Shown here in pieces: positions 38,482 through 42,920 of a stretch of 42,920 bases of DNA (position 1 is the stretch's first letter; each line of letters starts with the position of its first letter). A program made the translations under genes and the position numbers. Below the pieces are notes generated by a model. It did no database searches, was not told the DNA's origin, and saw nothing but the letters and a program-made list of their open reading frames with translations. The DNA is from Solirubrobacterales bacterium (lineage in GTDB: Bacteria; Actinomycetota; Thermoleophilia; Solirubrobacterales; Solirubrobacteraceae), in assembly GCA_025964355.1 (NCBI GenBank), contig JAOPZB010000107.1, positions 1 through 42,920 of the forward strand, read 5' to 3'.

Positions 38482-40866
38482 TCAGAGCGGAGCAGGCACC
38501 GGCGATCGGGAGGCGCCGAGCAGTCCTTGCAGGAGGATGCCCGCTCCGGCCTTGGACAGCGGTTCGTTGAGGTTGCCGCACTTGGGCGACTGCACGCACG
38601 ACGGGCATCCGCTGGCGCATGGACATCCGGCGATCAGCCGATTTGCGTCCTCGCACAGCTCCTCGAAGCGCGAGAAGGCGGCACGCGAGATGCCTATCCC
38701 TCCCGGATGCCCGTCGTAGAGGAAGATCGTGGGCGCTCCGGTCTGTGGGTGAAAGTTGGTGGACAGCCCGCCGATGTCCCAGCGATCGCACATCGCGATC
38801 AGCGGGAGCACCGCTATCTGAGCGTGCTCGGTGGCGTGCAGCGCTCCGAGCAGCGTCTCCAGTCCGATCGTGTCCGCGAGCTCGCCGGCGTCGAGCTCGA
38901 ACCACAGCGCCTGGGTGGCGAAGCTGGTGGGAGGGAGCTCCAGCGCTAGGAGCTCGACCTGCGCGTGGTCGGACAGGCGCCGGCGCTGGTAGGCAAGCAC
39001 CGTCTCGGTGACGCTCACGTCGCCGAAGGACAGCGTGACCCCGAGCGCCTCCCTGCGGTCGAGGAGGCGGACGATCTCGGTGTCCGTCTCGCGCTTTGGC
39101 TGCGTGTACCAGTCGCCGTCGAACGGCGTCACCAACGCGCGACTGCGATCCAGGTCCAGCTCGCGCACCTCGTAGGAGCGCCCGAGGTGCAGGTAGATCG
39201 CGCCCTCGTGAACCGTCGAATGGGCACGCGCCGCCTCGGTGGATCCGAGCAGCTCACCCGACGACACGTCGACGATCGCGAACGTCTCCGGGGAGGCCGA
39301 GCGCAATGACACCTCGGCGGCGGGGTAGGCGTCCGCTCGCCGCAGGACATAGCTGTCGGCGGCCCACCCGTCGGGTGTCGAGTCGTGATCCTCCCGCGCG
39401 CGGCGGCCGCGGGAGCCCGACGGCCGGCGGCGCAGCTCGCCGGCGCCGAGCAGGACGTCGGCGTGTGCCTGCCAGCGGGGGCCGAGGAACTCGGCGTCGT
39501 CGTGGGAGAGCGGACCCTCGTGGGCGGCGCAGAGGAGGTGAGCGCGGTAGATGAGCTCGCTCTCGTGATCGAGGATCGCCGCCTCCACCGGTCTCTCCAG
39601 GAACTCCTCGGGATGGCGGCAGAAGAATTGGTCGAGCGCATCCTCGCCTGCGACGTAGACGGCCAGGCCGTGTCCACTTCGCCCGGCGGTCGACCGTCCG
39701 GCCCGTCCCCACATCTGGCGCAGCGAGGCGACCGTACCCGGGAAGGTGACCACCACGGCCGCGTCCAGCTGACCGATGTCGATGCCGAGCTCGAGCGCGT
39801 CAGTGGTGATCACCGCGCGGAGCTCGCCGCGCATCAGGCGACTCTCGAGCTCACGACGCTGCTGAGCCGTATAGCCCGCGCGGTAGGGCGCGACGCGGTC
39901 GGCAAGGTCGGGATCGGTATCCCTCAGGTCCTGCTCGACCAGCCGGCTGAGCACCTCGACGCCCTTGCGCGACTTCATGAAGCAGATCGTGCGCGCCCCG
40001 TCGCGGACGAGGCGGGCGAGCAGCTCGGCGGCCTCCGAGAGCGCGGAGCGCCTCGCCCCGATCAGCTCATCGGTCAACGGTGGATTCCACATCGCGATCC
40101 GGCGCTGCGGCGCCGGCGAGCCGTCGTCGTCGATCAGCCGAACGTCGGCGAGCCCGGTCAGGCGCTCGGCCAGCTCGACGGGATTGGCGATCGTGGCTGA
40201 CGTCAGCAGGAAACGAGGCTCGGTGCCGTAGGCGGCAGCGATGCGGCGCAGACGCCTCAGCAGATTCGCCACATGCGATCCGAATACGCCCCGATACACA
40301 TGCGCCTCGTCGATCACGACCACAGCCAGGTTCGCGAACGTGTCCGCCCAGGCGGCGTGATTGGGGAGGATTCCGACATGCAGCATGTCCGGGTTGGTGA
40401 GCACGATGTTGGCGCTCTTGCGGATCGTCGCCCGCGCCTCGCGCGGCGTGTCGCCGTCGTAGATCGCGGGGCGCACGCGCTTGGTCAGGCCGAACGAAGC
40501 GAGCGCGCGGGCCTGGTCCTGTGCGAGCGCCTTCGTCGGGTAGAGGTAGAGCGCGCGTGCTCGCGCGTCGCGGCAGAGGACGTCGAGGGTGGGCAGGTTG
40601 AAGCACATCGACTTCCCCGAGGCGGTGCCCGTCGTGATGATCGTCGGTCCGTCCCACGCGGAACGCAGCGCCTGTGCCTGATGGGAGTAGAGGCGTTCGA
40701 CACCGAGCCGGTTCAGGGCTGCGAGGACGTCAGGGTGCAGCTCCGCGGGGAGATCGACGAGCCTGGCGCGACTGGGCCCCTCGTTGGCCTCGCGCACGAG
40801 GCGCCCGTCCTGCAAGCCGGAGTCTAGAAGCGCGCTCCACGGGTCGATTCTCCGGTCTTGGGCCAC
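38482..40866 (-). CDS. mrfA: DEAD/DEAH-box helicase with DUF1998 domain, MrfA-like
   Basis: 794 aa from GTG. Superfamily 2 helicase motifs are TGTASGKS (I), VVVIDEAHVY (II, DEAH), LLTSATIANP (III), DALELGIDIG and QMWGRAGRSTAG (V and VI). The C-terminal DUF1998 part ends with the four-cysteine cluster CPCASGCPSC...CG (about 740-760), a zinc site. This architecture is that of Bacillus subtilis MrfA/YprA and the yeast Hrq1 relatives, which act in repair of crosslinked or alkylated DNA. The order of motifs and length match. The gene symbol rests on architecture, not on overall identity. Confidence 0.87.
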   Translation of the reverse strand: MAQDRRIDPWSALLDSGLQDGRLVREANEGPSRARLVDLPAELHPDVLAALNRLGVERLYSHQAQALRSAWDGPTIITTGTASGKSMCFNLPTLDVLCRDARARALYLYPTKALAQDQARALASFGLTKRVRPAIYDGDTPREARATIRKSANIVLTNPDMLHVGILPNHAAWADTFANLAVVVIDEAHVYRGVFGSHVANLLRRLRRIAAAYGTEPRFLLTSATIANPVELAERLTGLADVRLIDDDGSPAPQRRIAMWNPPLTDELIGARRSALSEAAELLARLVRDGARTICFMKSRKGVEVLSRLVEQDLRDTDPDLADRVAPYRAGYTAQQRRELESRLMRGELRAVITTDALELGIDIGQLDAAVVVTFPGTVASLRQMWGRAGRSTAGRSGHGLAVYVAGEDALDQFFCRHPEEFLERPVEAAILDHESELIYRAHLLCAAHEGPLSHDDAEFLGPRWQAHADVLLGAGELRRRPSGSRGRRAREDHDSTPDGWAADSYVLRRADAYPAAEVSLRSASPETFAIVDVSSGELLGSTEAARAHSTVHEGAIYLHLGRSYEVRELDLDRSRALVTPFDGDWYTQPKRETDTEIVRLLDRREALGVTLSFGDVSVTETVLAYQRRRLSDHAQVELLALELPPTSFATQALWFELDAGELADTIGLETLLGALHATEHAQIAVLPLIAMCDRWDIGGLSTNFHPQTGAPTIFLYDGHPGGIGISRAAFSRFEELCEDANRLIAGCPCASGCPSCVQSPKCGNLNEPLSKAGAGILLQGLLGASRSPVPAPL

Positions 40867-40887
40867 GAGCTTGAGATAGTAGAGGCG

Positions 40888-41766
40888 ATGTCATCGACGC
40901 CTGCCGAGGGCTGGGGCAAAGCCCGCTCGTTCCATCATTCGCTGTTCTCGGCCGATCGGATCGCCGCCGAGCGCACGCAGAGCGTGTCCGTGTGCCTCCC
41001 GGCCCGCGAATGCGCCGGGACCGTCGGGCAGATCGTGGGCGCGCTCGTGCAGCTGCGCGAGATGGGCGCGATCGATGAGATCGTGGTCGTCGACGCGGCC
41101 TCGGCGGATGGCACGGCGGCGGTGGCGGAGCGCGCCGGCGCGGTCGTCTGGCAGGAGGCGGAGCTGATGCCCTCATTCGGGCCGGTGCTCGGCAAGGGCG
41201 ACGCGATGTGGCGCGGGCTTTCGGCGCTCGGCGGCGAGCTGGTCTGCTTCCTGGATGCCGACACGGAGGGCTTCTCAGCGCATTACGTCACCGGCCTGCT
41301 GGGGCCGCTGGTGCGCGAGCCGGGCGTGTCGTTCGTCAAGGGCTTCTACCGCCGTCCGCTGGCCGAGGGGGGCACGGCGTCCGGCGAGGGCGGCGGGCGC
41401 GTCAACCACCTGATGGCACGTCCGGCGCTGGAGCTGTTCTACCCCGAGCTCGCCGGCGTGCGCCAGCCGCTGGCGGGCGAGGTGGCGGCGCGCCGCGAGC
41501 TGCTTGACCAGCTGCCGTTCGCCACCGGCTACGGCGTCGAGATCGCGATGCTGATCGACGCCTGGCGGACGGTCGGGCTGGAGGGGATGGCGCAGGTCGA
41601 CCTCGAGGAGCATCGCAACCGCCATCAGGCCCTGTCGGCCCTGACGCCGATGGCGGCGACGGTGCTCACCACGATCGTCCAGCGGCTGCGCCGTGAAGGT
41701 CGCCTGCACGGCGTCGAGGGCGAGCTCGTCGAACGGCCACCGCTGGAAAGCGTGACGGTGCCGTGA
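40888..41766 (+). CDS. gpgS: Glucosyl-3-phosphoglycerate synthase
   Basis: 292 aa from ATG 40888, shorter than the ORF-track start. Motifs of GT81: SVSVCLPARECAGTVG, IVVVDAASADGTA, GKGDAMWRGLSAL, DXD-type FLDADTEGF, FVKGFYRRPL and QPLAGEVAARRELLDQLPFA with GYGVEIAML. It transfers glucose from NDP-glucose to 3-phosphoglycerate. Divergent from the helicase gene by 21 bases. Its stop overlaps the following phosphatase gene (GTGA), so the two are coupled. Confidence 0.92.
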   Translation: MSSTPAEGWGKARSFHHSLFSADRIAAERTQSVSVCLPARECAGTVGQIVGALVQLREMGAIDEIVVVDAASADGTAAVAERAGAVVWQEAELMPSFGPVLGKGDAMWRGLSALGGELVCFLDADTEGFSAHYVTGLLGPLVREPGVSFVKGFYRRPLAEGGTASGEGGGRVNHLMARPALELFYPELAGVRQPLAGEVAARRELLDQLPFATGYGVEIAMLIDAWRTVGLEGMAQVDLEEHRNRHQALSALTPMAATVLTTIVQRLRREGRLHGVEGELVERPPLESVTVP

Positions 41767-42581
41767 CCCGCTGCCTGTACGTCGACCTCGACGGAACCCT
41801 GCTCGGTCGCGGCGCGTCGCTGCTTCACGATGGCGCCGGCGAGGTCTCGATCGAAGGCGTCCGCGCGATCCAGGCATGTCTTCGCGCCGGCGTCGAGGTC
41901 ATCCTGATGTCCGGACGCCGCCGCGCGCAGGTCTTCGAGGACGCGCGGCTGCTCGGCCAGCGCTCCTACATCTTTGAGGCCGGCGCCTGCGTCGTGCTCG
42001 ACGGGGAGGAGCACTGGCTCACGGGGGAGCTGCTGCCGGGCGAGCTGACGATCGCCGAGCAGATCGAGCTCAAAGGCGCCCCGGCGCTGCTGCTCGAGCG
42101 CTATCGAGGGCGGCTGGAGTATCACGAGCCGTGGCACACGGAGCGCGAGGTCTCGCATCTCTTCCGCGGCCTCGTTGACGCGTTTGAGGTCGATCGCCTG
42201 CTGGTCGAGCACGGTCACGATGATCTCCGGCTCGTCGACAACGGCGTCGTGTCGCGGCGCTCCGCGGCGCTCGCCGAGCTGCCGCACGTGCGCGGCTATC
42301 ACCTCGTCCCGGCCGGTGCGTCGAAGGCGGGCGCCGTCGCCTTTCATCGCCGCACGCGCGGCTACCCGCGGGAGGAGACCTTCGCCGTGGGGGACTCCAG
42401 AGAGGATCTGGCCTGCGCCGAGCAGGTCGACGTCTTCTGGCTCGTCGCCAACGCGATCGAGCGCGACCCCTCGATGCGAGAGGCGATCGCCGCCCACGAC
42501 AACGTGCGCGTGAGCTCCGCGGGCCACGGGGCCGGCGTCTACGAGGCCGTCGTCAGCACGCTGATGGCGGCGCGCTCCTAG
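41763..42581 (+). CDS. HAD phosphatase, probable glucosyl-3-phosphoglycerate phosphatase
   Basis: 272 aa from GTG 41763, overlapping the gpgS stop. HAD motifs are YVDLDGTLL (nucleophile D), MSGRR (motif II) and VGDSREDLACAEQ (motif IV), with a C2-type cap between. Similar HAD enzymes dephosphorylate mannosyl- or glucosyl-3-phosphoglycerate. The coupling with gpgS makes glucosylglycerate formation the likely reaction. Mycobacteria use an unrelated phosphatase of the histidine-phosphatase fold, so this would be the HAD route. The end overlaps convergent gpsA by 4 bases. Confidence 0.78.
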   Translation: MTRCLYVDLDGTLLGRGASLLHDGAGEVSIEGVRAIQACLRAGVEVILMSGRRRAQVFEDARLLGQRSYIFEAGACVVLDGEEHWLTGELLPGELTIAEQIELKGAPALLLERYRGRLEYHEPWHTEREVSHLFRGLVDAFEVDRLLVEHGHDDLRLVDNGVVSRRSAALAELPHVRGYHLVPAGASKAGAVAFHRRTRGYPREETFAVGDSREDLACAEQVDVFWLVANAIERDPSMREAIAAHDNVRVSSAGHGAGVYEAVVSTLMAARS

Positions 42582-42920
42582 GACCGACCCGAAAGCGTGC
42601 GCCACGCACGCCGCCAGAACCCCGGCTGCGGGCGCCTGCGCCAGAGCGCGGGGGGCGGGACGGTCGCGCGTACCAGCGCCACCCACCTGTCGAGCGGCAG
42701 CTCGCCGGATATCAGCCGCCCGAGGGCGCCTGTGACGGGCGCGCCAACCCCGGCCTGCAGTAGCGCACGGGCCAGAAGGGGCACCGACTCCAGCGCCTCG
42801 ACGGCCTGACCGATGCGCGCCGGGATCTCCGCGGCGGGCACGCCGGCGGCGAGCAGCTCCCCGGCGCGGCGATTGCGGCTCTCGCGTGCGAGAGCCGTCG
42901 CGACGAGGTCCCCGGCGCCG
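42578..42920 (-). CDS. gpsA: Glycerol-3-phosphate dehydrogenase (NAD(P)+), C-terminal part (5' end outside window)
   Basis: The frame is open to the window edge, giving about 113 residues. It reads GAGDLVATALARESRNRRAG, then AAEIPARIGQAVEALESVPL and ALLQAGVGAPVTGALGRLIS. This matches the GpsA C-terminal domain, which has GDLxxT, SRNRxxG and GQVVEGV-type segments. The protein runs off the 3' side of the plus strand. GpsA makes sn-glycerol 3-phosphate for phospholipids. The last 30 residues are basic and proline-rich. Confidence 0.88.
   Translation of the reverse strand, partial: GAGDLVATALARESRNRRAGELLAAGVPAAEIPARIGQAVEALESVPLLARALLQAGVGAPVTGALGRLISGELPLDRWVALVRATVPPPALWRRRPQPGFWRRAWRTLSGRS

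Noticed and set aside
1-42920. CRISPR arrays, transposases, phage genes, tRNA and rRNA genes
   Set aside because: No regularly spaced repeats, transposase or integrase motifs, or RNA gene signatures were noticed anywhere in the window by eye.

Overview
The window is high-GC DNA, densely packed, with frequent GTG starts and ATGA, GTGA or TGATG stop/start overlaps. Protein content (group 1h-type [NiFe] hydrogenase locus, glucosyl-3-phosphoglycerate synthase, baeRF-type release-factor-like protein, polyprenol-phosphate-mannose-synthase-like GT2) points to a free-living actinomycete. The Thermoleophilia/Solirubrobacterales are my best guess; this is inference from gene content, not a placement. 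No rRNA, tRNA, CRISPR array, insertion sequence or phage gene was seen.

Layout. 1-2389: end of a phosphate transporter operon (pstC tail, pstA, pstB; no phoU follows). 2426-4968: two zinc-ribbon proteins, a secreted protein of unknown function, and tatA on the minus strand. 5022-8180: two half-size TauE/SafE permease genes (minus), then trehalose-phosphatase, a membrane protein and a GT4 glycosyltransferase. 8157-12154: PolX (minus), a GT2 polyprenol-phosphate-sugar synthase, a SpoIIM-like membrane protein, a 43-codon membrane peptide (minus) and thioredoxin. 12245-19518: ileS (minus), a divergent baeRF/Vms1-type protein, a small hypothetical, an alpha/beta hydrolase and class II fumarase. 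19560-20603: a lipoprotein with a Cache-like region.

20764-36447 is the centrepiece: eighteen same-strand genes, nearly all touching or overlapping. They run: nickel permease, hypC, a second hypC-like gene, hypD, hypE, hypA, hydrogenase small and large subunits, a NifU-C/Rieske-like fusion, a DUF5947-type protein, a 69-aa protein, a DUF6084-type protein, a 315-aa unknown, a hydrogenase protease with an extra N-terminal domain, a 42-aa membrane peptide missing from the ORF track, hypB, a double SIS-domain protein and hypF. The set can import nickel, build the Fe(CN)2CO and Ni site (HypA-F), trim the large subunit, and make a soluble-looking heterodimer of the high-affinity (atmospheric H2) type. 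No cytochrome b, Tat signal or known quinone-linking subunit is present, so the electron route out is open. The accessory genes (Nfu fusion with all-Cys ligands, DUF5947 cysteine knuckles, DUF6084, the 315-aa protein, the 69-aa protein, the 42-aa membrane peptide and the double SIS protein) form the least understood module here.

36457-42920: a secreted GH2 glycosidase (minus), an MrfA-like DUF1998 helicase (minus), a glucosyl-3-phosphoglycerate synthase plus HAD phosphatase pair (glucosylglycerate route), and the C-terminal end of gpsA (minus), which runs off the window. Gene functions are inferred from motifs read by eye; no database search was possible.
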